Assembly: GCA_004297935.1 (NCBI GenBank)
Contig: SCRE01000014.1
Span: 124,001-188,000, forward strand
DNA: 64,000 nt
Origin: Microbacteriaceae bacterium
GTDB lineage: Bacteria; Actinomycetota; Actinomycetes; Actinomycetales; Microbacteriaceae
Reading direction: 5' to 3'
Shown here in pieces: positions 26,339-35,350 of this stretch; position 1 is the first letter of the stretch, and the number at the start of each line of letters is the position of its first letter. The translations under genes were made by a program, and so were the position numbers. The notes beneath the pieces were generated by a model, which made no database searches, was not told the origin of the DNA, and worked only from the letters and a program-made list of their open reading frames with translations.

Positions 26339-27499
26339 TTAGCGGGCGGGCGAGATCCCCAGTGGACGCCCGGCCAGGCCGCGACCTGAATGGGCGATGC
26401 GTTCAGCGACCGAGCGGATGGCGACGCTCGCCGGATCCTGCGGCGCTTCGAGCACGATCGGCGTGCCCCTGTCACCGCCGGCGCGTAGTGCGACGCTGAA
26501 CGGCACGGACGCGAGGAGCGGCACCGGCGCATCCTGTCCGCCGGACAAACGCGATGCGACCTCGGCTCCGCCGCCGGAGCCGAACAGGTCGATAACGGTG
26601 CCGTCGGGTTGGCTGAGCCCCGCCATGTTCTCGACGACGCCGAACAGCTGCTGCCCGGTCTGCCGGGCGACGATGCCGCTGCGCTCGGCGACATCGGCGG
26701 CCGCCGGTTGCGGGGTCGTGATCACGATGACCTCCGCGTTCGGCAGAAGCTGCCCGACCGAGATCGCGATGTCACCGGTTCCCGGCGGCAGATCCAGCAG
26801 GAGCACGTCGAGGTCGCCGAAGTACACGTCGGTCAGAAACTGTTTCAGCGTGCGGTGCAGCATAGGGCCGCGCCAGGCGACCGCGGAGCCGCTCGCTCCC
26901 TTCGCAGGGTCGAGGAACATCCCGATCGAGATCACCTTCACGTCGTACGCGACCGGCGGCAGGATCATCTCGTCGACCCGGGTCGGCGCGATCGCGATGC
27001 CATCGTGCACGAGCCCGAGGATGCCGGGGATGGAGAATCCGTAGACATCCGCGTCGATCACGCCGACGGCGAGGCCCTGTTCGGCGAGCACCACGGCCAG
27101 ATTCGCGGTCAGCGTCGACTTTCCGACACCGCCTTTGCCGCTGGTGATCGCGAATACCCTGGTCAACGACCCGGGGCCGAACGACATCGCCCGCGCGGTC
27201 CTGCCGCCGCGCAACTTCTCGGTCAGCGCAGCGCGCTCGCTCGGCGTCATGACTCCGACGACGATCTCAGCGGATGCCACCCCCTGCGTCGCGAGGACAG
27301 CTGCCGTCACGTCGCGCTCGATCGCTCGCGCTGCCGGGCATCCGACGATCGTGAGTTTGAGCTGCACCACGGCGTGTTCGGTGTCATCGACGACGACGGA
27401 GCCGACCATGTCGAGCTCGGTGATCGGCTTGCGGATCTCAGGGTCGATCACCCGCGCCAGGCCGGCGCGAATACGTTCTTCGACCTGCGGATCAACCAC
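26339..27499 (-). CDS. mrp: Mrp/NBP35-family P-loop ATPase (Fe-S carrier type), CxxC absent
   Basis: This 386-aa protein has an N-terminal MIP18/DUF59 domain (residues 8-80, IVGCPAARAIERDV) and a MinD-like ATPase domain with the deviant Walker A GKGGVGKST near residue 121 and DLPPGTGDIAISVGQL. Family members carry Fe-S clusters on a conserved CPxC in the segment after ENM. Here that segment reads ENMAGLSQPDGTVIDLFG, with no cysteine, so a classical bridging cluster is doubtful. The GTG start overlaps the stop of the DUF1003 gene by 8 nt, so the two are coupled. Confidence 0.92.
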   Translation of the reverse strand: MVDPQVEERIRAGLARVIDPEIRKPITELDMVGSVVVDDTEHAVVQLKLTIVGCPAARAIERDVTAAVLATQGVASAEIVVGVMTPSERAALTEKLRGGRTARAMSFGPGSLTRVFAITSGKGGVGKSTLTANLAVVLAEQGLAVGVIDADVYGFSIPGILGLVHDGIAIAPTRVDEMILPPVAYDVKVISIGMFLDPAKGASGSAVAWRGPMLHRTLKQFLTDVYFGDLDVLLLDLPPGTGDIAISVGQLLPNAEVIVITTPQPAAADVAERSGIVARQTGQQLFGVVENMAGLSQPDGTVIDLFGSGGGAEVASRLSGGQDAPVPLLASVPFSVALRAGGDRGTPIVLEAPQDPASVAIRSVAERIAHSGRGLAGRPLGISPAR

Positions 27500-28016
27500 T
27501 CACGGGCTCCGAGTCGGTCTCCTTGTCGCGGTCGAGTTCTTCCAGCAGGGCGCGCAGTTCGGCGCGGATGAAATCCTTCGACGCCATGTCGCGAACAGCC
27601 AGGCGCAGCGCGACCACCTCCCGCGCCAGATATTCGGTGTCGGCCAGGTTGCGCTCGGCGCGTTGGCGATCCTGCTCGATCTGCACGCGATCGCGGTCGT
27701 CCTGACGATTCTGCGCCAACAGGATCAGCGGTGCGGCATACGACGCCTGCAACGACAGCACCAGGGTCAGGGCGATGAAGCCGAGGCTGATCGAGTCGAA
27801 GCGCAGCGCGTCCGGCGCGACCGTGTTCCACCCGATCCAGAGAATGCAGAACAGGGTGAGGAACAAGAGGAACCAGGGTGTGCCCATGGCCCGCGCGATC
27901 CATTCCGTGAACCGGCCGAAGGTGTCGCTGGAGCCCCGAGAGCGGCGAGGCAAGACGGAGGAACGCAGGCCCTTCGGTGCGTCCAGTCGGGCATCAGCCT
28001 TAGCTGCTCGTGCCAT
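27492..28016 (-). CDS. DUF1003 membrane protein
   Basis: This 174-aa protein has a basic N-terminus, two closely spaced transmembrane helices (about residues 47-66 and 75-95, PWFLLFLTLFCILWIGWNT and FIALTLVLSLQASYAAPLILL) and the typical DUF1003 sequence LLAQNRQDDRDRVQIEQDRQRAERN followed by a coiled helix. Its function is unknown. It overlaps the upstream MgtE-N/CBS gene by 17 nt and mrp by 8 nt, forming a conserved actinobacterial trio. Confidence 0.88.
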   Translation of the reverse strand: MARAAKADARLDAPKGLRSSVLPRRSRGSSDTFGRFTEWIARAMGTPWFLLFLTLFCILWIGWNTVAPDALRFDSISLGFIALTLVLSLQASYAAPLILLAQNRQDDRDRVQIEQDRQRAERNLADTEYLAREVVALRLAVRDMASKDFIRAELRALLEELDRDKETDSEPVSG

Positions 28017-29346
28017 TGCTCATCCTCCGTCCTCTGTTTCGTGAAGCTGTGCCGATCGGAATGCTGCTCGTGTCGGTCGCCGCCGTATGCTGGCGTTTCC
28101 GCACGTCATCGTTCTCGTCGTGACTTCGCCAATCGTCTGGGAGCAGGTAGTCGAGGATGTCGTCAATGGTCACCACCCCGACAAGCCGATGATTGTCGTC
28201 GACGACCGGAACGGACACCAGGTCGTAGCTGGCGAGGATGCGGGAGACCTCCGCCGCGGACGTGTTCGCGGTCACCGGTTCCAGACTTTGGTCGAGGATG
28301 GTGCCGAGCCGCTCGTGCGGCGGGTAGCGCAGCATCCGCTGAAAGTGCACCATGCCGAGGAAACGGCCGGTCGGAGGTTCATACGGCGGCAGCGTCACGC
28401 AGACGGCCGCACCGAGTGCCGGCGGCAGCTCGGACCGGCGGATGAGGGCGAGCCCCTCGGCCACGGTCGCGTCCGCGGAGAGGATGACGGGTTCGGTCGT
28501 CATCAAGCCGCCCGCAGTGTCCGGCGCGTAGTTCAGGAGCATGCGCACGTCGTCGGCTTCCTCAGGCTCCATCAGCTGCAACAGGTGCTCACGGCGCTCG
28601 TCAGACAGTTGTGCGATCAGGTCGGCAGCATCGTCCGGCTGCATCTCGTCGAGCACGTCTGCTGCGCGCTGATCGTTCAGCTTTCCGATGATTTCGACCT
28701 GCTCGACCTCCGGCATCTCCTCGAGGGCGTTCGCAAGCCGGTCGTCCGGCAGCTCACCGGCGACTTCGAGGCGGCGTTGCACAGGGAGGTCGAGCAGGGT
28801 GTTCGCCAAATCGGCGGGTTTCAGATCCGAATAGGTGGCGATGAGCTGTTCGGCGGACTGGGCCTGGCCGTGTGTCGTCTGCTCCGTGACCTCGGCCCAG
28901 GTGGTGAACACGGTTGCGCCCTTTGCGAACGGCGACGGGCTGGTCTTCGGGCGGCGCACGAAAAGCTGCCCGATCGACCATTCGCCGGACCGGGTGGCCT
29001 CGATGGCGACATCTTCGATCGTGGCATTGCCCGAGCCGTCTTTGAACACGACGGTGCGGCCGAGGATCTCGGCGATCACCCGCACTTCTCCGCCGCGCTG
29101 TTCGAAGCGACGCACGTTGATCAGTCCGGTCGTGATGATCTGGCCACTGCCGAAACTGGTCACGCGCCCGATGGAGACGAAAACCCGTCGTTTGCCCGGA
29201 ATCTCGACGATCAGCCCGACGACGCGAGGTGGGTCGTTCTTTCGATAGACGACCAGAACGTCGCGCACTTTGCCCACGCGGTCGCCCACCGGGTCGAAGA
29301 CGGTGCACCCCGCCAATCGGGCGACGAAGACTCTGGTGGCACTCAC
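28000..29346 (-). CDS. PRC-barrel/MgtE-N/CBS protein without a transport domain
   Basis: This 448-aa cytosolic protein has an N-terminal PRC-barrel-like part (GKVRDVLVVYRKNDPPRVVGLIVEI), an MgtE intracellular domain of superhelical repeats (about 165-275, LPDDRLANALEEMPEVEQVEIIG, MQPDDAADLIAQLSDERREHLL) and a CBS pair (about 280-410). The five-helix Mg2+ channel of MgtE is missing. It may sense Mg2+ or nucleotides for the neighbouring membrane proteins, which is an inference. The GTG start lies 6 nt after TAAGGT, so it is probably leaderless, and it shares a 47-bp divergent promoter region with the stress-protein gene. Confidence 0.88.
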   Translation of the reverse strand: MSATRVFVARLAGCTVFDPVGDRVGKVRDVLVVYRKNDPPRVVGLIVEIPGKRRVFVSIGRVTSFGSGQIITTGLINVRRFEQRGGEVRVIAEILGRTVVFKDGSGNATIEDVAIEATRSGEWSIGQLFVRRPKTSPSPFAKGATVFTTWAEVTEQTTHGQAQSAEQLIATYSDLKPADLANTLLDLPVQRRLEVAGELPDDRLANALEEMPEVEQVEIIGKLNDQRAADVLDEMQPDDAADLIAQLSDERREHLLQLMEPEEADDVRMLLNYAPDTAGGLMTTEPVILSADATVAEGLALIRRSELPPALGAAVCVTLPPYEPPTGRFLGMVHFQRMLRYPPHERLGTILDQSLEPVTANTSAAEVSRILASYDLVSVPVVDDNHRLVGVVTIDDILDYLLPDDWRSHDENDDVRKRQHTAATDTSSIPIGTASRNRGRRMSNGTSS

Positions 29347-29393
29347 AACTAAACCTTAGTCCGGGCCTCCCGGAAGCATGGGACAATGGCGGC

Positions 29394-30095
29394 GTGAGCA
29401 ATCAGAGCCCGTGGGGCGGTCGTCGGCGGGGAGTGTTTCCCACGCTGCCTCGCGGCGAGGCCATCGCCACCTTTCAGACCTACCCGGAAGCGCAGCAGGC
29501 CGTCGACGTGCTGGCGCGAGCCGACTTCCCGGTCAACCGTGTCTCGATCATCGGAAGCGACCTGAAGAGCGTCGAACGAGTGACCGGCAAGCTGAGTTGG
29601 GGGCGCGTCGCGGTCGCGGGGGCGGCATCCGGTGCCTGGTTGGGGTTGTTCTTCGGGCTGCTGCTCGTGATCTTCTCGCCTGCGACCTCGCTCGGTTTCA
29701 TCATTGCGGCACTGTTGATCGGTTCCGGGTTCGGCATGATGTTCGGCCTGGCCTCCTACACCGTCAACCGCAGGCGGCGGGACTACACGTCGATGACGCA
29801 GGTGATGGCCACGAGCTATTCCGTGCTCGTCGAGTCCGACCTCGTCAATCGCGCCCGCAACGTGCTCGCCGGCGAGGGCGGGCCCACGGGACGCGAGCAC
29901 GAACATGAGCACGGGCACCGGCATCCGGATGAGCAGGCGCACCCGTCGGACCCGCCCGTCGCGTTCGTTCCGTCGGCTGCGCATTCGGCGGATCCGCCGC
30001 CCGCTCGGCCGCGTTACGGTGAGAACCCGGAACCGCGCTACGGAGAGAACCCGGAGCCGGACGACGACGAGGACGACAGCACCCGGCACGACTGA
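29394..30095 (+). CDS. YflT/GS17M-like general stress membrane protein with His-rich tail
   Basis: This 233-aa protein has an N-terminal YflT-type domain (GEAIATFQTYPEAQQAVDVLARADFPVNRVSIIGSDL), two hydrophobic segments (about 78-97 and 100-121, glycine-rich) and a soluble tail. The tail carries HEHEHGHRHPDEQAHP, a likely metal-binding cluster, and two tandem RYGENPEP copies encoded by a 24-bp duplication. The GTG at 29394 is preceded by GACAAT at a 6-nt distance. It is divergent from the MgtE-N/CBS gene, as in mycobacteria. A stress role follows from the family name only. Confidence 0.75.
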   Translation: MSNQSPWGGRRRGVFPTLPRGEAIATFQTYPEAQQAVDVLARADFPVNRVSIIGSDLKSVERVTGKLSWGRVAVAGAASGAWLGLFFGLLLVIFSPATSLGFIIAALLIGSGFGMMFGLASYTVNRRRRDYTSMTQVMATSYSVLVESDLVNRARNVLAGEGGPTGREHEHEHGHRHPDEQAHPSDPPVAFVPSAAHSADPPPARPRYGENPEPRYGENPEPDDDEDDSTRHD

Positions 30096-30109
30096 CGCCC
30101 ATGGCTGCG

Positions 30110-30127
30110 GTGGCTCCGGAGCGCCAC
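30110..30127. terminator. Hairpin between convergent genes
   Basis: GTGGC (30110-30114) and GCCAC (30123-30127) enclose TCCGGAGC in the 75-bp gap between the stress-protein gene and the aminopeptidase gene. Without a T-tract it is only a possible bidirectional terminator. Confidence 0.3.
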
Positions 30128-30170
30128 GAGCTCGCGGATCGCTGCGCGATACCAAACTCCACCGCACTCC

Positions 30171-31718
30171 TCAATCGCCGGACGTCAGCCGCGCGATCCA
30201 CGCCTCGACGTCGTCGGCGGTACGCGGGATGTCGATGGACAGGTTTTCGGCGCCATCCGCCGTCACCAGGATGTTGTCCTCGATGCGCACGCCGATGCCG
30301 CGGAACTGCTCGGGCACGCTCAGATCGTCCGGCTGAAAGTACAGCCCGGGCTCGATCGTGAACGTCATTCCAGGCTCGAGCACACCGTCGATGTACAGCT
30401 CACGCCGAGCCTTCGCGCAGTCGTGCACGTCGAGCCCGAGGTGATGACTGGTGCCGTGCACCATATAGCGGCGGTGGTGCTGGTTGTCGACCTCGAGTGC
30501 TTCGTCGGCGCTCACCGGCAGCATGCCCCACTCTGCCGTGCGTCGCGCGATCACGGACATCGCGGCTTGGTGGATCTCGCGAAAGCGGATGCCGGGAGTC
30601 ACGATCGCGAATGCGGCATCCGCGGCCTCGCGCACCGTCTCATACACCAGGCGTTGCGTTTCGGTGAACGTGCCGTTGATCGGCAGGGTGCGCGTGATGT
30701 CCGCCGTGTAGTAGCTTTCTGCCTCGACGCCCGCATCGATCAGGATGACATCGCCCGGAACCACCGGGCCGTCGTTGTGCGTCCAATGCAGAATGCACGC
30801 GTGCGGGCCGGAAGCCGCGATCGTGTCATAGCCCACGGTGTTGCCGTCGGCGCGGGCGCGTGCGTTGAACACGCCTTCGACCAGTCGCTCACCGCGGGCG
30901 TGGGTGCTGATCCGGGGCAACTCGCGGATGACGTCGTCGAAACCGCGAGCCGTCGCCACGATCGCCTTGCGCAGTTCGCTCAGCTCGTAGTCGTCTTTGA
31001 CGAGTCGCATTTCCGAAAGATCCCGCGCCAGGCGATCGTCCCCCTCGTGTGATTCGATGTCTGCGATCTCACCGCCGACCAGCCGCAAGCCGTCGATCAT
31101 CTCGGTGATCTCTTCATCGGCCTCGCGTACGAGGAGCGTGTCCTCGTCTGCGCGGTCGATGGCGCCGCCGAACTCCGCAATGCCGCGCGTGCGGAGCGCA
31201 AGGTCACCGGCGACCTGCGCGAGGGACGGCCGCGGACCGATCCAGAACTCACCGATCTCGGGATTGGCGTAGAACTCGTCCGAATCTCGTGCGGCGCGCT
31301 CGCGGAAATACAGGGTGGCGTCGTGCCCAGAAGCCGTCGGCGCGAGCACCAGCACGCTTCCCGGCTCCGAATCACAAGCCCAACCGGTGAGGTAGGCGAA
31401 TGCCGAGTGCGCGCGGAACGAGTAATCGGTATCGTTCGACCGTTGCTTGCGCCGACCGGCCGGGATGATCAAAAACTTTCCCGGATAGCGCGCCGAGAGC
31501 CGCGATCGTCGATCGGCCGCGTAGCGAGCCTGAGCTCGCGGCGCGGGAATCACCTCATCACGTTGCGCCCAGTTGCTGCCGATGTAGTCGCGGAAGCGCT
31601 CGGACACCGGAGTCGTCGACCGATTCGCCGTCGCACGCGGGGCAGACGTCTCCGCGGTCTCGGTGCGGATGTCCGTGCTTGTGGGAACGTCCGTACTTGT
31701 TTCGCTGCTCGTGGCCAT
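30171..31718 (-). CDS. pepP: Xaa-Pro aminopeptidase (aminopeptidase P)
   Basis: This M24B metallopeptidase of 515 aa removes N-terminal residues before proline. After a Thr/Ser-rich N-terminus, the first domain (PAGRRKQRSNDTDYSFRAHSAFAYLTG) is of the AMP_N type. The dinuclear ligands are visible: Asp in LIDAGVEAESYYTADITR (both Asp), His in HGTSHHLGLDVHD, Glu in FTIEPGLYF and Glu in GVRIEDN. The ATG at 31718 is chosen for GGAGG 2-6 nt upstream; the frame extends further but overlaps the divergent PHP gene's promoter. Confidence 0.94.
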   Translation of the reverse strand: MATSSETSTDVPTSTDIRTETAETSAPRATANRSTTPVSERFRDYIGSNWAQRDEVIPAPRAQARYAADRRSRLSARYPGKFLIIPAGRRKQRSNDTDYSFRAHSAFAYLTGWACDSEPGSVLVLAPTASGHDATLYFRERAARDSDEFYANPEIGEFWIGPRPSLAQVAGDLALRTRGIAEFGGAIDRADEDTLLVREADEEITEMIDGLRLVGGEIADIESHEGDDRLARDLSEMRLVKDDYELSELRKAIVATARGFDDVIRELPRISTHARGERLVEGVFNARARADGNTVGYDTIAASGPHACILHWTHNDGPVVPGDVILIDAGVEAESYYTADITRTLPINGTFTETQRLVYETVREAADAAFAIVTPGIRFREIHQAAMSVIARRTAEWGMLPVSADEALEVDNQHHRRYMVHGTSHHLGLDVHDCAKARRELYIDGVLEPGMTFTIEPGLYFQPDDLSVPEQFRGIGVRIEDNILVTADGAENLSIDIPRTADDVEAWIARLTSGD

Positions 31719-31785
31719 GCCTCCATTCTCGCACCGCGCCCATGCCTGCGGCATCGCTCTGCGAGGCCGGGCATAGCATGGGGGG

Positions 31786-32676
31786 ATGCCCGGTGAAGAT
31801 GAGTTTCGGGGTCCGATCGACCTGCACACCCACTCGAGTGTCTCGGACGGAACTCAGAGCCCGGCCGAGCTTGTGCACGCCGCAGCAGCGGCGGGTCTCG
31901 GCACGATCGCGCTGACCGACCACGACACCACGGCGGGTTGGGAGGAAGCCGCAGCAGCGGCATCCGAGGCGGGGATCGGACTGATTCCGGGTATGGAGTT
32001 GAGCACCCGCTACGGCTGGAAGAGCGTTCACATGCTCGCGTATCTCATCGATCCGAACGAGGACGCACTCGCGGCGGAGACCGAGCGAATCCGGCGGGCA
32101 CGGCTGGTCCGGGCGGAATCGATGGTGGAGCGGTTGGCCGCCGACTATGACATCACCTGGAAAGACGTGCTCGCGCACTCGACTCCGGGTGCCACGATCG
32201 GGCGCCCACACATCGCGGATGCACTCGTCACGCGCGGTGTCGTCGCCTCGCGGAGCGCTGCATTCCGCACGCTGCTGAATCCGCGCGGTGGTTATTACGA
32301 ACCGCTTTATGCGCCGACCCCGCTCGACGGCGTGCGGCTGATCACCGGCGCCGGCGGAGTTGCCGTGCTCGCGCATCCGGCGACCTATGGGCGTGACGGG
32401 GTCATCAAAGAGGACTACCTGCAGCGGCTGATCGACTTCGGCCTGTTCGGGTTGGAGGTCGAGCACCGCGAGAACACCGAAGATGGCAAGGCCTATCTGC
32501 GGCAGCTCGCCGACCGATATGGGCTGGCCATCACGGGCTCAAGCGACTACCACGGCAGTGGCAAGCCGAACAAGCTGGCCGAGAACACGACCGCGTCAGA
32601 GGTTCTTGGGCGGATCATCGGCGCGGCGACCGGGTCTGAACCGGTCCTGCCGCGGCTGAACGCACGGAACGATTAG
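31786..32676 (+). CDS. PHP-domain phosphoesterase
   Basis: This metal-dependent phosphoesterase is 296 aa. The four PHP motifs are seen: DLHTHSSVSDGT near the N-terminus, IALTDHDTTAGW, VAVLAHPATYG, and a final ITGSSDYHGSGKPNKLAENT. The length and motifs fit the YciV/RnaAM group, which hydrolyses 3',5'-nucleoside bisphosphates or trims RNA 5' ends. TAGCAT stands 6 nt before the ATG, with a G-run in between. The stop overlaps the stop of the convergent protease gene by four bases (32673-32676). Confidence 0.9.
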   Translation: MPGEDEFRGPIDLHTHSSVSDGTQSPAELVHAAAAAGLGTIALTDHDTTAGWEEAAAAASEAGIGLIPGMELSTRYGWKSVHMLAYLIDPNEDALAAETERIRRARLVRAESMVERLAADYDITWKDVLAHSTPGATIGRPHIADALVTRGVVASRSAAFRTLLNPRGGYYEPLYAPTPLDGVRLITGAGGVAVLAHPATYGRDGVIKEDYLQRLIDFGLFGLEVEHRENTEDGKAYLRQLADRYGLAITGSSDYHGSGKPNKLAENTTASEVLGRIIGAATGSEPVLPRLNARND

Positions 32677-33596
32677 CCGGCGTCCAGTTCGGTCGGGACA
32701 ACGATCACATCGACGAGTGCGCCATTGCGCCAGACGGTCATCTCGATGGGACGGTCGATTGCCCCCTCGACCATCATCTTCTGAACCGCGGTGGTCGTCA
32801 CGACCCGCTCATGGCCCAGTTCGACGACGATATCCCCGCGGTGGATGCCCGCCAATCCGGCGGGACTGTTCGCGGAAACGCCCGCGACCTGCAACCCAGT
32901 CGGTGAGCCGATGCGCCGCGCGAGGTCGGGCGCGAGCACGACCTGTGCTCCGGCAATGCCGAGCCACGCGCGTCGAACGCGGCCTTTCGACATCAGTGTG
33001 GTGATGATCGCGCGAGTCGTCGAGTTGATCGGCACGGCAAGGCCCACGCCGATGCCGGCGACCGCCGTATTCACGCCCACCATTCGCCCGGTGTGGTCAG
33101 CGAGTACGCCACCGCTGTTGCCCGGGTTGAGTGCGGCGTCGGTTTGGATGACTTCGTCGATCACGCGGCCGGCCGCGGTGGGCAGCGAGCGCCCGAGCGC
33201 AGAGACGATCCCGGCGGTCACGCTCCCGGCGAGACCCAGCGGGTTGCCCAGCGCCACAACCAGCTGACCTACCCGCAATTCCGCCGCATCCCCGAGGTCG
33301 ATGGGTGCCGGGACGTCGCCGCGAGCGTGCAGCACGGCCAGATCAGACAGCGGGTCGCGGCCGACGATGTCAAGCCCAACCGACGTGCCGTCGGAGAACG
33401 TGCCCGTCGCGTGCTGGGCGCCTTCAACGACGTGGGCGCTCGTCAGCAGATAGCCGTCCTTCGTGATGATGCTCGCACTGCCGGCACCGCCTCCGCGCGC
33501 AGTGCGAACCGAGATGCTTGCAACAGTGGGCAGCACAGCCTCGGCCACGCTCACGACGGTGCGTGAGTAGGTGTCGAGTGAATCGTCGTAGCTCAT
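32673..33596 (-). CDS. HtrA/DegP-like S1C serine protease with PDZ domain, no signal peptide
   Basis: This 307-aa protein has the full catalytic triad: His55 (LTSAHVVEG), Asp85 (DPLSDLAVLH) and Ser161 (NPGNSGG). A single PDZ domain spans about residues 215-300 (GLQVAGVSANSPAGLAGIHRGDIVVELG). Unlike secreted or anchored HtrA proteins it has no N-terminal hydrophobic segment; it starts MSYDDSLDTYSRTVV and enters the protease domain by residue 20. It is therefore predicted cytosolic. It is convergent with the PHP gene and tail-adjacent to the helicase gene. Confidence 0.88.
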   Translation of the reverse strand: MSYDDSLDTYSRTVVSVAEAVLPTVASISVRTARGGGAGSASIITKDGYLLTSAHVVEGAQHATGTFSDGTSVGLDIVGRDPLSDLAVLHARGDVPAPIDLGDAAELRVGQLVVALGNPLGLAGSVTAGIVSALGRSLPTAAGRVIDEVIQTDAALNPGNSGGVLADHTGRMVGVNTAVAGIGVGLAVPINSTTRAIITTLMSKGRVRRAWLGIAGAQVVLAPDLARRIGSPTGLQVAGVSANSPAGLAGIHRGDIVVELGHERVVTTTAVQKMMVEGAIDRPIEMTVWRNGALVDVIVVPTELDAG

Positions 33597-33686
33597 GATT
33601 TTCAGCGTCGCACGATTCGTGCGCGGATAGACTGACGTTCGCTTGCGGCGCAGCCTTTCGGCGCTTCGGCTCGGGGCAGCGACCGA

Positions 33687-35201
33687 TTATGCTGCCGGCG
33701 TCGCACTGCCTTCGCTGCTGCGCCGGTTGCGGCTGCGGCGACGCGGCGCACTGTTGCCGTCGTGGTGCTCCACACCGAGCCCGTCATGCGTTCCGGTGGC
33801 GACGGGCGCCGCATCCGGGCCGACCAATGCGATCTGCGCGTGCGGGGTGTTCGTCGTCGAAGCCCCGGCCCTGCCGCCGCGGGTCCGCCGGCGATTACGG
33901 TTGCTCCCACCGCGCTCGGCGCCGGATGCCGATGTCGAACGCGTTGAGGATGTCGCACTGCCTGCGCCGCGATTCGAACCGGATCGGTGCGCGCCACCAT
34001 CGCTCTTGGGCGCGGGTGTCGGCTTGAGGCGGCCCTTGGCGCCCGCCGGAATCTTCAGGTCGGCGTACAGGTGTGGCGACGACGAGTAGGTCTCGATCGG
34101 CTCGGGCTGGCCGAAGTCGAGCGCACGGTTGATCAGCGTCCACTTGTGCAGGTCGTCCCAGTCGACGAACGTCACGGCGATACCGGTCTTGCCCGCGCGG
34201 CCGGTGCGGCCGACCCGGTGCAGATACGCCTTCTCGTCCTCGGGAATGGTGTGGTTGATCACGTGTGTGACGTCGTGCACATCGATGCCGCGCGCGGCGA
34301 CATCCGTCGCGACCATGATGTCTTTTTTGCCAGCCTTGAAGGCGGCCATGGCGCGCTCGCGCTGCTCCTGGTTGAGGTCTCCATGCACGGCTGCGGCGTT
34401 GAAGCCGCGGTCGTTCAGCTCCTCGACGAGCTTTGCGGCGGCGCGCTTCGTGCGCATGAACACGATCGTCTTGCCACGTCCCTCGGCCATCAGGATACGG
34501 CCGATGACCTCGTCCTTGTCCATGTTGTGGGTGCGGTAGACCAGATGCTTGATGTTCGCCTGGGTGAGACCTTCATCGGGGGCGGATGCACGGATGTGGA
34601 TCGGCCGGTTCATGAAGCGCCGCGCCAGCGCGACGATCGGGCCGGGCATCGTCGCAGAGAACAGCATCGTGTGGCGCGCGGCCGGCACCTGGTTGAACAG
34701 CTTTTCGATGTCGGACAGGAATCCGAGATCGAGCATCTTGTCAGCCTCGTCGAGCACCATCTCATGCACGTTCGACAGGGTGAGCAGACGCTGCCCGGCG
34801 AGGTCGAGGAGACGGCCAGGCGTGCCGACGACGATCTGCGCGCCGGCCTTCAACTGCTCGATCTGGCCCTCATAGGCCTTGCCGCCGTAGATCGACGCGA
34901 TCTTCGTGTTGCGATTGCTCGCCGCAAGTTCGAGGTCTTCGCTCACCTGCACGCACAGCTCGCGGGTCGGAACGACGACCAGGGCCTGCACGCCGGGTGC
35001 GGGGTCGAGGCCGAGCCGCTGGATCAGCGGCAAGCCGAAGCCGAAGGTCTTGCCGGTGCCGGTCTTGGCCTGGCCGATGATGTCCTGGCCGGTGAGTGCC
35101 AGCGGGATGGTCTGTTCCTGAATGGGGAAGGGGTCGATAATGCCTTTGCTTGCAAGGGCTTCGACCATGTCCTGATCGATGGAGAGTTCGGAGAATGTCA
35201 C
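33687..35201 (-). CDS. DEAD-box RNA helicase
   Basis: This 504-aa helicase has Q-motif PFPIQEQTIPLAL, motif I AKTGTGKT, Ia PTRELCVQV, Ib GTPGRLLDL, II LDEADKMLD, III SATMP, IV IVFMRTKRAAAKL, V TDVAARGIDV and VI HRVGRTGRAG. After residue 380 a low-complexity basic tail rich in Ser, Gly, Arg and Asn (SGSNRGAG, RNRRRTRGGRAG, RRRSRNRRSS) probably binds RNA. It is divergent from the ferritin-like gene, like the RhlE-type gene Rv3211 next to Rv3210c. A role in mRNA turnover or ribosome assembly is inferred. Confidence 0.93.
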   Translation of the reverse strand: MTFSELSIDQDMVEALASKGIIDPFPIQEQTIPLALTGQDIIGQAKTGTGKTFGFGLPLIQRLGLDPAPGVQALVVVPTRELCVQVSEDLELAASNRNTKIASIYGGKAYEGQIEQLKAGAQIVVGTPGRLLDLAGQRLLTLSNVHEMVLDEADKMLDLGFLSDIEKLFNQVPAARHTMLFSATMPGPIVALARRFMNRPIHIRASAPDEGLTQANIKHLVYRTHNMDKDEVIGRILMAEGRGKTIVFMRTKRAAAKLVEELNDRGFNAAAVHGDLNQEQRERAMAAFKAGKKDIMVATDVAARGIDVHDVTHVINHTIPEDEKAYLHRVGRTGRAGKTGIAVTFVDWDDLHKWTLINRALDFGQPEPIETYSSSPHLYADLKIPAGAKGRLKPTPAPKSDGGAHRSGSNRGAGSATSSTRSTSASGAERGGSNRNRRRTRGGRAGASTTNTPHAQIALVGPDAAPVATGTHDGLGVEHHDGNSAPRRRSRNRRSSEGSATPAA

Positions 35202-35350
35202 GAAGAATGAGCCTGTCGGTTGAGTCGATCGAAAAGAATCGCGGTTGGCTACGCCCTTTTCTGTTCGTCAGTCGTCTCAGGCGTAGAGCCGTCGATCCAG
35301 TGCCGACGGCATGGCCAGTCTACCCGGGCCTGCCCCATTACACTGGCACC

